This document shows positions 1 to 7,966 of a stretch of DNA of 39,297 nucleotides, piece after piece. The DNA comes from Massiliimalia sp050943535. GTDB taxonomy: Bacteria; Bacillota; Clostridia; Oscillospirales; Ruminococcaceae. Location of the stretch: the NCBI GenBank assembly GCA_050943535.1, contig JBMNPJ010000016.1, forward strand, positions 1-39,297. Reading direction: 5' to 3'. The position numbers and the translations under genes are program-made. Position 1 is the stretch's first letter. The number at the start of each line of letters is the position of its first letter. The notes beneath the pieces were generated by a model. The model ran no database searches. It was not told the DNA's origin and worked only from the letters and a program-made list of their open reading frames with translations.

Positions 1-374
1 GTCTTAGATGCGGAGTAATCAATCGATTTTCAAAAGATTTTTAAACTGATAAAAGTGTTTTTTTCCATGTAATTTCCAGGTATACAAAAAGCTGCTGTTA
101 GACAAAATAAGAACATGGATTGACAGAAAAGTGAACCTTTCTATAAAAAGGTCGTTAATTGTCGATAAATTAGTAAAAATCATATAGATATCAAATAATT
201 TACTTTACAATTTTTGCGAAGTTGCATATAATATCAAGTGTATACACAGTATTTGTTGCGAAAAAATGAAGGTTGTCCCAAAACGCCGGGTACTTTGTTT
301 GTGTTTCCATCAAAAACGGCAGTTTTGGCAATTTGTTTTACAGCGGATTAATTTAGGTAGAGGAATCGATAGTT
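1..374 (+). promoter_or_regulatory. Upstream region of the histidine kinase gene with two candidate sigma-A promoters
   Basis: No gene is visible in this stretch. Two promoter-like pairs face right. TTGACA at 120-125 is followed after 16 bp by TATAAA at 142-147. TTTACA at 204-209 is followed after 17 bp by TATAAT at 227-232. The second would start transcription near 239, at the palindrome GTGTATACAC (about 238-247), leaving a leader of about 135 bases before the kinase start at 375. I recognise no known riboswitch in the leader. A GAGG ribosome binding site lies about 10 bases before the ATG. Confidence 0.5.
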
Positions 375-1517
375 ATGTTAAGTAAAATTCAAACGATGAT
401 CGATTTGTTTGAGACAGAAGACAACTATTCCCTAATTTGTGATGAACAGCATTACATTATATGGGAAAATCAGCATGCCAGAGAGTCGGAATTTGCTTCT
501 GTAATAGGTCAATCTGCCAAAAGTCTTTCTAAAATGTTGGGTGAAGTGGTTTTAGAGGCATTGAATGCTTTGGAAAAAGACCAGTTGTTTTTAAAAGAGG
601 TAAAGCTTTATGGAGGTGTTTACCTATTAAAGGCAAAAAGGTTTTTAGGGGATGATCAAAAACCTTATTCCTGGTGGGGCATTCGAAAAAAGAAACAAAA
701 TAGAGCTGATCGATTTGATTCTATTAAACCAGAAGAACAGAATGCGGTTGGCATGGAATATCGGGAAGCAGTATTTCATATTTATAATGCACTTCCGCCT
801 TTGATGCAGATTTTAGAAAAGTACAGCTGTTATGATGAAATGGTATATTTGAATATTGTAGCACAAGGGGCACAGAGTATTTTAAAAACCACCATTAATC
901 TAACGGAATATGTAAAGTTTCAAAATGGAGACAATCCTATGTGCGTCAAAAAGATTTTGATTCCGCAGTTTTTGCGCCAGTTTGTTTCTGCAATAGAACC
1001 GCTGACCAGAAACAGCGGCAGGCGTGTAGTGCTTCAGGAGCATTGCCAAGAGGATTTGTGTATTACGGCGGATGAAGAAAAACTAACTTTGATGCTTCTT
1101 AATTTGCTGGTGAATGCCATCCAGTTTTCTATTAAGGAAACTGCCATTACCATTGATGTCAGGAAGGTGGGCAGTGAAGCAGTCATTAGTATTCGGGATA
1201 TTGGAGATGGAATTGAACCTTCTCGCATAGAACAGGTAGGAACGCCGTTTTATTCCTATCATCCCGCTACCAAACAGCGAAATGGTGTGGGACTTGGAAT
1301 GTATCTTACCAGAAAAATTATGGAGGCTCATGGAGGCACCTTTTTGCTGACCAGCCGTCCTAATGAAGGGACTACGGTTTCTCTCCGGTTTCCAGCTGGT
1401 TCAGTTCCGCCGTTACAGGGTTTTCACAGCTATCGTGTGACAGAAGAGATGATTGGAAATAAAATGTCAATGCTGTATGCCTTTTTAGCGCCGGTTTGTC
1501 ACGTAAATTTGTTTTAA
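375..1517 (+). CDS. Sensor histidine kinase-like protein with atypical H-box, probably cytoplasmic
   Basis: This 380-residue protein ends in a clear HATPase_c (GHKL) domain. The N-box is LLNLLVNA around residues 241-248 (Asn247), the G1 box is RDIGDGI at 274-280, and the G2 box is GVGLGMY at 304-310. The first 100 residues resemble a PAS-like sensor. The expected phosphoacceptor helix is degenerate: the only H-box-like segment is around His135 (FHIYNALPPL), not the usual HExxxP. No membrane segment or signal peptide is seen, so input is probably intracellular. No response regulator lies next to it, making it an orphan in this window. The gene converges on mntP with about 19 bases between the stop codons and no obvious terminator. 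It may phosphorylate a distant regulator or act only as an ATP-binding sensor; the partner and signal cannot be told. Confidence 0.7.
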   Translation: MLSKIQTMIDLFETEDNYSLICDEQHYIIWENQHARESEFASVIGQSAKSLSKMLGEVVLEALNALEKDQLFLKEVKLYGGVYLLKAKRFLGDDQKPYSWWGIRKKKQNRADRFDSIKPEEQNAVGMEYREAVFHIYNALPPLMQILEKYSCYDEMVYLNIVAQGAQSILKTTINLTEYVKFQNGDNPMCVKKILIPQFLRQFVSAIEPLTRNSGRRVVLQEHCQEDLCITADEEKLTLMLLNLLVNAIQFSIKETAITIDVRKVGSEAVISIRDIGDGIEPSRIEQVGTPFYSYHPATKQRNGVGLGMYLTRKIMEAHGGTFLLTSRPNEGTTVSLRFPAGSVPPLQGFHSYRVTEEMIGNKMSMLYAFLAPVCHVNLF

Positions 1518-1536
1518 TGAGTGAGCAGAAAAGAAA

Positions 1537-2094
1537 TTATAGCCATATCTTTATGAGGCATTTGATTCCCATGACAGTGAGAAGCAGTCCCCCGAAAATA
1601 CCTGCCCGGCGCTGAAATCGTTCTCCTGCTTTTTTCCCCAGAAAGAATGCCATCAGGCATAGGCAAAAAGTAGTTCCGGAAATAATGGGAATTGCTTGGG
1701 TGAGGGATACCTGTTCCAGCTGAAAACTAAATCCCACTGCAAGGGCGTCAATGCTGGTGGCAATGGCCTGGGTTAATAAAAGGGACAGGGAAATGGATGG
1801 AATGGTTTCATCAGTATCTCCTTTAATACTGTCCATGAGCATTTTGCCGCCCAAACATAGAAATACCAGCGCAACAGCGTATCCGCTGAATCGGGACAGA
1901 ATGGATACAGCCAGTCCTCCTGCTTCATATCCAATGACAGGCATGATTCCCTGAAATAGTGCAAATAGTCCGGCACCAATTATTCCCCGAAAAATCTGTC
2001 CTTTCCGGGCAGAAGAAATGCCGTTGGCAGCAGAAGCGCATACAGCATCTGCAGATAGTCCTACGGCAATGATAAAAAGATCAATAACAGACAA
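1537..2094 (-). CDS. mntP: Putative manganese efflux pump MntP
   Basis: The 185-residue, six-helix membrane protein matches the MntP (formerly DUF204/YebN) family in length and layout. It shows the two internally related motifs with acidic residues in the membrane: GLSADAVCAS near residue 12, and ATSIDALAVGFSF in the second half. Family members export Mn(II) across the cytoplasmic membrane. The start is TTG at 2092-2094. It fits the usual N-terminus and has GGAGGGGG (2100-2107 on the top strand) five bases upstream. That ribosome binding site lies inside a strong hairpin that also looks like the terminator of tgt, so expression may depend on opening this structure. No yybP-ykoY Mn riboswitch was recognised. 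The gene is third in the leftward queA-tgt-mntP series. Confidence 0.85.
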   Translation of the reverse strand: MSVIDLFIIAVGLSADAVCASAANGISSARKGQIFRGIIGAGLFALFQGIMPVIGYEAGGLAVSILSRFSGYAVALVFLCLGGKMLMDSIKGDTDETIPSISLSLLLTQAIATSIDALAVGFSFQLEQVSLTQAIPIISGTTFCLCLMAFFLGKKAGERFQRRAGIFGGLLLTVMGIKCLIKIWL

Positions 2095-2142
2095 AAAATC
2101 CCCCTCCGTATCCTGTTTTTAAAACAGTATGCAGAGGGGGAT
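2093..2142 (-). terminator. tgt terminator hairpin overlapping the mntP ribosome binding site
   Basis: Bases 2098-2142 form a nearly perfect hairpin. ATCCCCCTC pairs with GAGGGGGAT at the base and CTGTTTT with AAAACAG at the top. On the minus strand it is followed by a run of six T residues (2098-2093). It therefore reads as an intrinsic terminator after tgt. The lower stem contains the GGAGGGGG ribosome binding site of mntP, and the T-run touches the mntP TTG start, so one structure could control both read-through and translation. Confidence 0.7.
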
Positions 2143-2173
2143 CATAATATACAAAAGTCAGGTAAAAGTAGGA

Positions 2174-3307
2174 TTAAATGCGGGTGTCCAGCAGCGGTAC
2201 ATATTGTTTTTTAAATTCTTCAAATCTGCCTTCGTCCAAAGCTTCCCGGATTTTTTCCATAAGTGTATTGTAAAAATACAGATTGTGCATAACAGCCAGC
2301 CGCATAGCCAGCATTTCATTGGCTTTAAACAGGTGACGCAGATAAGCTCTGGAATGACGGCGGCAGGTAGGACAGTCGCAGGCCTCGTCAATAGGAAGAT
2401 CATCCTCGGCGTATTTGGCATTCTGGATGTTTCGAATTCCGCTCCAGGTGTTTAAGTGACCATGACGGGCGTTTCGGCTTGGCATAACGCAGTCGAAGAG
2501 ATCCACTCCGCGGGATACGGCTTCAATGATGTTGCAGGGAGTGCCTACCCCCATCAGATACCGTGGCTTGTTTGCCGGCATATATGGTTCTACCACATCA
2601 ATAATGCGGTACATTTCTTCTTTCGGCTCTCCTACAGCCAATCCTCCAATGGCATATCCGTCCAGATCTAACTGAGCGATTTCCTGCATATGAGCAACCC
2701 GCAGATCTTCAAAGGTGCATCCCTGGTTGATTCCAAACAACATCTGGTGAGGATTGATGGTATCCGGCAGACTGTTGAGCCGTTCCATTTCTGTTTTGCA
2801 TCGCTTCAGCCAGCGGGTGGTGCGAGCACAGGAACGGGAAGAATATTCGTGGGTGGATGGATTTTCCACACATTCATCAAATGCCATGGCAATAGTAGAA
2901 CCCAGATTGGACTGGATGCGCATGCTTTCTTCCGGACCCATAAAAATGCGTCTTCCGTCCACATGGGAATTAAAGTAAACGCCTTCTTCCTGGATGGTGC
3001 GCAGCTGTGCCAGAGAGAATACCTGGAATCCGCCGCTGTCAGTCAAGATGGGTTTGTTCCATCCCATAAATTTATGGAGTCCTCCCATCCGGCGGATCAA
3101 TTCATCCCCGGGACGGACATGCAGGTGATAGGTGTTGCACAATTCTACCTGGCATTTTAATTCATCATTTAAATCATAGGAGGAAATTCCGCCTTTGATC
3201 GCAGCGGAGGTTCCCACATTCATAAAGGCGGGAGTCTGCACGGTTCCGTGTACGGTAGCAAATTCACCCCGGCGTGCCCGGCCTTCCTGTTTTAATAAAG
3301 TATACAT
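2174..3307 (-). CDS. tgt: Queuine tRNA-ribosyltransferase (tRNA-guanine transglycosylase)
   Basis: Tgt exchanges guanine-34 in the anticodon of GUN-type tRNAs for preQ1, a step of queuosine synthesis. The 377-residue length is normal. The substrate-binding motif DSGGFQ begins at Asp90. The nucleophile region is FDCVMPSRNARHG, with Asp272 equivalent to the catalytic Asp of the Zymomonas enzyme. The zinc site is Cys310-x-Cys312-x2-Cys315 plus His341, with the same spacing as in the family. The start ATG is 24 bases after the queA stop, and both genes act in the same pathway, so they are almost certainly co-transcribed. A hairpin with a T-run follows the gene before mntP. Confidence 0.96.
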   Translation of the reverse strand: MYTLLKQEGRARRGEFATVHGTVQTPAFMNVGTSAAIKGGISSYDLNDELKCQVELCNTYHLHVRPGDELIRRMGGLHKFMGWNKPILTDSGGFQVFSLAQLRTIQEEGVYFNSHVDGRRIFMGPEESMRIQSNLGSTIAMAFDECVENPSTHEYSSRSCARTTRWLKRCKTEMERLNSLPDTINPHQMLFGINQGCTFEDLRVAHMQEIAQLDLDGYAIGGLAVGEPKEEMYRIIDVVEPYMPANKPRYLMGVGTPCNIIEAVSRGVDLFDCVMPSRNARHGHLNTWSGIRNIQNAKYAEDDLPIDEACDCPTCRRHSRAYLRHLFKANEMLAMRLAVMHNLYFYNTLMEKIREALDEGRFEEFKKQYVPLLDTRI

Positions 3308-3331
3308 AACATTCTCCTTGTCACAATAAAA

Positions 3332-4357
3332 TTATAGCAGCAGCATGGCGTCACCAAAGCTGAAAAACCGATATTTTTCTTCCACTGCATGCTGATACGC
3401 TTTCATCACATGGTCATATCCGGCAAAGGCGCTTACCAACATAATTAAGGTGCTTTCCGGCAGATGGAAATTGGTGATCAGCCCATCCAGAACTTTAAAT
3501 TCATATCCGGGATAGATGAAGATGTCGGTGTATCCTTCGCAGGCTTCGATTTTTCCGCGGAAGGTAGCTACACTTTCCAGAGTACGGCAGGAGGTGGTAC
3601 CTACCGCAATCACACGGCCGCCGTTTTGTTTTGTCTTTTGAATCAGCTGAGCAGTTTTTTCCGGCAGCAGGTAATGTTCGGAATGCATTTTGTGGTCGGT
3701 GATTTCATCTGCCTTCACCGGACGGAAAGTTCCCAATCCTACATGCAGGGTAACTTCTGCAACCTGTACCCCTTTGGCCTTGATTTTTTCCAGCAGTTCG
3801 TTGGTAAAGTGCAGTCCAGCAGTAGGGGCAGCAGCAGAACCGGTTTCTTTGGAATAAACGGTCTGGTACCGTTCTTTATCCTGGAGCTTTTCGGTAATGT
3901 AGGGGGGAAGAGGCATCTGCCCGATTTGATCCAATACATCAAAGAAATTTCCATCACAGGAAAACTGAATCATTCGGTTTCCATCTTCTTTGACTTCCAC
4001 AATTTCCCCGGTCAGCAGGCCATCACCAAAGATAAACCGGGCGCCAGGTTTGGCTTTTTTTCCCGGCTTTACCAGGGTTTCCCAAAGCAGGTGTCCTTTT
4101 TGTTCCAAAAGGAGCAGTTCCATATGGGAGCCGGTTTCTTCCTTTTTGCCGTACAGACGGGCAGGCAGTACCCGGGAATTGTTGACTACCAGCAGGTCGC
4201 CCTCTTTCAGGTAGTCCAAAATGTCGTAAAAGTGCCGGTCTTGTATTTCGCCGGAATTTCGGTCTAACACCATAAGCCGGGAATGGTCTCGGGGTTCTAC
4301 CGGTGTTTGTGCAATAAGTTCCTGGGGAAGGTCATAATAAAAATCATGAGTTTTCAT
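3332..4357 (-). CDS. queA: S-adenosylmethionine:tRNA ribosyltransferase-isomerase
   Basis: QueA transfers and rearranges the ribosyl group of SAM onto preQ1-34 of tRNA to give epoxyqueuosine, directly after the Tgt reaction. The 341-residue protein has the typical N-terminus (DFYYDLPQELIAQTP) and the signatures NNSRVLPARL, PTAGLHF and THKMHSE-like DHKMHSE, all in the expected order. AAAGGA lies about 13 bases upstream of the ATG. It is the first gene of the leftward queA-tgt-(mntP) group. No convincing promoter was found in the short region between it and the divergent lysine-riboswitch promoter. Confidence 0.96.
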   Translation of the reverse strand: MKTHDFYYDLPQELIAQTPVEPRDHSRLMVLDRNSGEIQDRHFYDILDYLKEGDLLVVNNSRVLPARLYGKKEETGSHMELLLLEQKGHLLWETLVKPGKKAKPGARFIFGDGLLTGEIVEVKEDGNRMIQFSCDGNFFDVLDQIGQMPLPPYITEKLQDKERYQTVYSKETGSAAAPTAGLHFTNELLEKIKAKGVQVAEVTLHVGLGTFRPVKADEITDHKMHSEHYLLPEKTAQLIQKTKQNGGRVIAVGTTSCRTLESVATFRGKIEACEGYTDIFIYPGYEFKVLDGLITNFHLPESTLIMLVSAFAGYDHVMKAYQHAVEEKYRFFSFGDAMLLL

Positions 4358-4516
4358 GAGAATATCATCGTCCTTTTCTGAAAATCATAAAACCCTTTCA
4401 AAATTTTGAATCAAATCCAGTCACCAAAAATCAGACAGCGAATATACTGTTTTTGTAGGCGGAAAAAGTTTTTTTCCAAGCGAACCGCCGATTTTTTTGG
4501 AATTTGTGCAAAAGAA

Positions 4517-4545
4517 TTGACAGGGAAGGGATTAAGTGATATGAT
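4517..4545 (+). promoter_or_regulatory. Strong sigma-A promoter of the lysine riboswitch-asd unit
   Basis: TTGACA at 4517-4522 is followed after exactly 17 bp by TATGAT at 4540-4545. It lies just before the riboswitch, giving a transcript start near 4552 and a leader of about 360 bases. Confidence 0.85.
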
Positions 4546-4569
4546 GTACACATTGAAGAATACGAATAA

Positions 4570-4850
4570 CTGATCGGTTAGAGGTCGCGGATTTCAAGAG
4601 TACCGTTTTTTCAGACTGCCATGGTCGCTCACAAAGACGGAAAAGGGAACTCCGCCGAAGGGAACAGGATATTATGGCAGACTGTTGCCCTGATTTTATG
4701 CTGAATAAGTATAAAATTGTCATCCTTATTATGGATGGAGAGCTGCTGATGGTTTTGCAGACACGGTATAAAACCAAAGCTGTAAGGTGCAAAAGTTATC
4801 AGCTTATCCATTATATAATAAGATGAACCGGTTTTCAACCGGTTTTTTTC
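4570..4850 (+). ncRNA. Lysine riboswitch (L-box) with terminator, controlling asd
   Basis: Bases 4570 to about 4752 match the lysine aptamer. The conserved stretches TTAGAGGTCGC and TTTCAAGAGTA lie at 4579-4602, and AAAAGGGAACTCCGCCGAAG at 4641-4660. A stem of the type GTCATCC/GGATGGAGAGC closes the 3' part around 4719-4743. These line up in order with the Bacillus lysC leader as I remember it. The expression platform ends in a perfect intrinsic terminator: AACCGGTT at 4826-4833 pairs with AACCGGTT at 4837-4844, followed by T residues. By family knowledge, bound lysine favours the terminator and switches off asd. Confidence 0.9.
4826..4850 (+). terminator. Regulated terminator of the lysine riboswitch
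   Basis: An 8-bp perfect stem (AACCGGTT, loop TTC, AACCGGTT) runs into a T-tract at 4843-4849. It lies 63 bases before the asd start, in the position expected for the riboswitch attenuator. Confidence 0.85.
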
Positions 4851-4912
4851 GTATTCGGAAGAATTTAGGATTTCTAAGAAATTCTTCCGGGGATATTTGG
4901 GAGGTATTGAAA

Positions 4913-5998
4913 ATGAAACATTATCGTGTGGGGATTATCGGAGCAACCGGTATGGTAGGTCAAAGATTTGCTACCTTGCTGGAAAATCATCCGTGGTTTA
5001 CAGTGACTGCTTTGGCAGCGTCTGAAAGAAGTGCCGGAAAAACTTATGAACAGGCTGTAGGAAATCGTTGGGCAATGACAACTCCTATGCCGGAATCTAT
5101 GAAAAACATGGTACTGATGGATGCTACCGCAGATGTAGAAAAAATTGCCGGCATGGTGGATTTTGTGTTCTGCGCAGTAAATATGAAAAAAGATGAAATC
5201 AAAGCATTGGAAGAAACTTATGCAAAGGCAGAATGCCCAGTAGTTTCCAATAACTCTGCTCATCGTCATACACCGGATGTTCCTATGATTGTTCCGGAAA
5301 TCAACGCCGATCATGTGGAAATTATTCCAGCTCAGAGAAAACGTCTGGGCACGAAACGTGGATTTATCGCAGTAAAATCCAACTGTTCTCTGCAGAGCTA
5401 TGTTCCAGCTCTTCACCCATTGAAAGAATATGGCATTACTAAAGTATTGGCATGTACTTATCAGGCAATTTCCGGTGCCGGAAAAACTTTTGAAACCTGG
5501 CCGGAAATGGTAGATAACCTGATCCCTTACATTGGCGGAGAAGAAGAAAAATCTGAAAAAGAACCGCTGAAACTTTGGGGTAAAGTAGAAGGGGATCACA
5601 TTGAGGATGCAGTTTCTCCTGCAATTACCACTCAGTGTCTGCGGGTTCCGGTCAGCGATGGCCACACTGCTGCGGTATTTATGTCCTTTGATCCAGCTAC
5701 AAAACCTTCTGTAGAACAGATTAAACAGAAATGGGCAGAATTCTCCGGAGAAGCACAGCGTTTGGAACTGCCTTCTGCACCAAAACAGTTCCTGCACTAT
5801 TTTGAAGAACCAGACCGTCCTCAGATTAAATCTGAACGGAATCTGGAAAACGGTATGGCGGTTTCTATCGGACGTCTGCGGGAAGACAGTCAGTATGACT
5901 ATAAATTTGTTTGTATGTCTCACAACACCCTGCGTGGTGCTGCTGGCGGTGCTGTTTTGCTGGCAGAACTGTTAGCAGCAAAGGGATATATGGACTAA
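4913..5998 (+). CDS. asd: Aspartate-semialdehyde dehydrogenase
   Basis: Asd reduces aspartyl-4-phosphate to aspartate semialdehyde with NADPH, the branch point for lysine/diaminopimelate and threonine/methionine. From the ATG at 4913 (GGGAGG about 7 bases upstream) the protein has 361 residues. An in-frame extension to 4787 would run through the riboswitch terminator and is rejected. The nucleotide-binding motif GIIGATGMVGQRF starts at residue 8, the catalytic cysteine is Cys158 in KSNCSLQ, and the acid/base histidine is His251 in SDGHTAAVF. The sequence type is that of the archaeal/fungal-like subgroup common in Clostridia. Regulation is by the upstream lysine riboswitch. dapA and dapB follow in the same direction. 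Confidence 0.95.
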   Translation: MKHYRVGIIGATGMVGQRFATLLENHPWFTVTALAASERSAGKTYEQAVGNRWAMTTPMPESMKNMVLMDATADVEKIAGMVDFVFCAVNMKKDEIKALEETYAKAECPVVSNNSAHRHTPDVPMIVPEINADHVEIIPAQRKRLGTKRGFIAVKSNCSLQSYVPALHPLKEYGITKVLACTYQAISGAGKTFETWPEMVDNLIPYIGGEEEKSEKEPLKLWGKVEGDHIEDAVSPAITTQCLRVPVSDGHTAAVFMSFDPATKPSVEQIKQKWAEFSGEAQRLELPSAPKQFLHYFEEPDRPQIKSERNLENGMAVSIGRLREDSQYDYKFVCMSHNTLRGAAGGAVLLAELLAAKGYMD

Positions 5999-6165
5999 TT
6001 TTGTGACCGCTGGGGAAGCGGTGCCCGGTATTCCTTTGGAAAGTGAAGAGAAATCATTCTTTTGACTGTTTTCTGTTCTCCGGGACGTATTCCCAAAACG
6101 GTTAAATTTGGCCTTAGGCTGAACAGCATTTGCAGCGGGGTTTTACCCCCATAACCAGAAACACT

Positions 6166-6181
6166 CCGGACAGCTGTCCGG
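6166..6181. repeat. Perfect 16-bp palindrome before dapA
   Basis: CCGGACAGCTGTCCGG is self-complementary over all 16 bases. It sits 8 bases before the GGAGG ribosome binding site of dapA. In RNA it could only form a short hairpin; in DNA it could be a dimeric operator. Just upstream, GGGG-TTTTA-CCCC (about 6137-6149) forms another small hairpin. Confidence 0.5.
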
Positions 6182-6203
6182 GGATGATTGGAGGAAATCT
6201 TGT

Positions 6204-7094
6204 ATGAAAAAGAGAATCTTTCAGGGATCCGGTGTAGCGTTGGTTACCCCAATGTATCCCGATGGCTCTGTGAATTATGATAAACTGGCGGAGCTGATTG
6301 ATTTTCAAATTGCCAACCATACAGACGCTTTGATTATCTGTGGTACTACAGGGGAGTCTTCTACCCTGCATGACACAGAACATCGTGATGTGATTAAATT
6401 TGCAGTCAATCACACCCAGAAACGGGTTCCGGTAATTGCTGGAACCGGTTCTAACGACACTGCTTACTGTGTGGAATTGTCTCAGGAAGCGGAACGTTTG
6501 GGTGTGGATGGTTTGCTTTTAGTTACCCCTTATTACAATAAAACATCTCAGCGGGGGTTGATTAAACACTATCAGACCGTAGCAGACAGCGTGAACCTGC
6601 CGATTATTCTGTACAGTGTAGCAAGCCGTACCGGTGTGAATATTCTGCCGGAAACCTGCGCTGTACTGGCAAAACACCCGAATATTGTGGCTGTAAAAGA
6701 AGCCAGCGGAAATATTTCACAGGTAGCAAAAATCCGTCATTTGTGCGGAGATGAGCTGGATGTTTATTCCGGAAACGACGATCAGATTGTTCCGTTGATG
6801 TCTTTGGGCGGAATCGGGGTTATCTCTGTTTTGGCAAACGTGATGCCAAAAGAAACCCATGACATTTGTCAGCTTTATTTTGATGGCAAGACTGCCGAAA
6901 GCATGAAGCTGCAATTGAAACTGCTGGATTTGATCAACAATTTGTTTATTGATGTGAATCCAATTCCGGTAAAAGAAGCGATGAATTTGATGGGAATGGA
7001 TGTAGGGGAATGCCGTCTGCCTCTGATTCGCACAACAGAGGAAAATATTGCAAAATTGGCTGCATCCATGCGTACTTTGGAATTGATCAAATAA
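6204..7094 (+). CDS. dapA: 4-hydroxy-tetrahydrodipicolinate synthase
   Basis: DapA condenses pyruvate with aspartate semialdehyde, the first committed step to diaminopimelate and lysine. The 296-residue protein carries the family catalytic set: GTTGES at residues 47-52, VTPYYNK at about 107-113, Tyr137 in LYSVASRTG, and the Schiff-base lysine Lys165 in VAVKEASG, at the same 28-residue distance from the tyrosine as in E. coli. GGAGG at 6190-6194 sets the start. It lies about 205 bases after asd. That gap contains a perfect 16-bp palindrome but no convincing terminator, so co-transcription from the riboswitch promoter is likely. Confidence 0.96.
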   Translation: MKKRIFQGSGVALVTPMYPDGSVNYDKLAELIDFQIANHTDALIICGTTGESSTLHDTEHRDVIKFAVNHTQKRVPVIAGTGSNDTAYCVELSQEAERLGVDGLLLVTPYYNKTSQRGLIKHYQTVADSVNLPIILYSVASRTGVNILPETCAVLAKHPNIVAVKEASGNISQVAKIRHLCGDELDVYSGNDDQIVPLMSLGGIGVISVLANVMPKETHDICQLYFDGKTAESMKLQLKLLDLINNLFIDVNPIPVKEAMNLMGMDVGECRLPLIRTTEENIAKLAASMRTLELIK

Positions 7095-7138
7095 TCTCGA
7101 AAACAGAGATTACAAAGTAGATAGAGAAACAAAAACCA

Positions 7139-7170
7139 GGGGGTGCTGCGTTCTGTTTTGCGGCACCTCC
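7139..7170 (+). other. Hairpin between dapA and dapB
   Basis: An 11-bp stem pairs 7139-7149 (GGGGGTGCTGC) with 7160-7170 (GCGGCACCTCC), with two G-U pairs and a 10-base loop. No T-tract follows, so it is more likely an RNA-processing or stability element than a terminator. Confidence 0.5.
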
Positions 7171-7204
7171 CATTTGTAATTTTGGGAACAGGAAGTGTAA
7201 CAGT

Positions 7205-7954
7205 ATGACAAAAATTTTATTAAGCGGCGCAAACGGAAGAATGGGCCGAGTAATTGCCGGAATCGTGGCAGAACGGGATGACTGCAAAGTTGTAGCAGGA
7301 ATCGACTTGAATACAGAGGCTTACAGCGATTTTCCAATTTATGCTTCTGCTGAAGAATTTACTGGCGAAGCAGATGTAATCATTGATTTTTCTAACCCTG
7401 CAGCACTGGAAAGCCTGATGACATACGCCAAAAGCCGTGCTTTGCCGGTAGTGATTGCTACGACTGGATATTCTCCGGAGCAGGTTGCCTATATTAAGGA
7501 ATGTGCTCAGAGCATCCCGGTATTCTTCTCCTTCAATATGTCTTTGGGAGTAAATCTGCTGGTTTCTCTGGCCAAAAAAGCCACCGAAGTATTAGGTGGG
7601 CAGTTTGATATTGAAATTGTAGAAAAACACCATAACCAGAAATTGGATGCACCTAGCGGCACTGCTTTAATGATTGCAGACGCCATCAACGAAACTCTGG
7701 GCAATACCCAAACCTACCAGTATGACCGCCATTCTCAGCGGAAAAAGAGAGATCAGAATGAAATTGGGATCCATTCTGTACGGGGCGGTACAATCGTAGG
7801 AGAACATCAGGTGATTTTTGCCGGACGGGATGAAGTAATCACACTGACTCATGAAGCGATGAGCCGTCAGATTTTTGCAGTGGGCAGCGTTAACGCAGCA
7901 GTATTTTTAAAGGGTAAATCTGCTGGATTATATGATATGTCTCATATGGTATAA
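7205..7954 (+). CDS. dapB: 4-hydroxy-tetrahydrodipicolinate reductase
   Basis: DapB reduces the product of DapA to tetrahydrodipicolinate using NAD(P)H. The 249-residue protein starts with the Rossmann motif SGANGRMGRVI. It contains the signature EKHHNQKLDAPSGTAL from residue 140, with the catalytic histidine pair His142/His143 and the lysine at 146. The later motif is SVRGGTIVGEHQVIFAG. A GGAA-type ribosome binding site precedes the ATG. The gene follows dapA by 110 bases that hold one stem-loop. Together with asd and dapA it forms a lysine/cell-wall precursor block under riboswitch control. Confidence 0.96.
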   Translation: MTKILLSGANGRMGRVIAGIVAERDDCKVVAGIDLNTEAYSDFPIYASAEEFTGEADVIIDFSNPAALESLMTYAKSRALPVVIATTGYSPEQVAYIKECAQSIPVFFSFNMSLGVNLLVSLAKKATEVLGGQFDIEIVEKHHNQKLDAPSGTALMIADAINETLGNTQTYQYDRHSQRKKRDQNEIGIHSVRGGTIVGEHQVIFAGRDEVITLTHEAMSRQIFAVGSVNAAVFLKGKSAGLYDMSHMV

Positions 7955-7966
7955 GGGGGAACGGTC

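Noticed and set aside
1..374. Possible riboswitch in the long leader of the histidine kinase
   Set aside because: No conserved block of any riboswitch family that I know could be identified. Only promoters and a short palindrome are supported.
4459..4500. GGCGG/CCGCC hairpin with a following T-run, looking like a rightward terminator upstream of the asd promoter
   Set aside because: There is no rightward gene before it that would need a terminator. It lies in the region upstream of queA and the stem is only 5 bp with a large loop.
4787..4912. In-frame 42-codon extension of asd
   Set aside because: It would translate the riboswitch terminator. The ATG at 4913 has a strong GGGAGG and gives the normal Asd N-terminus.
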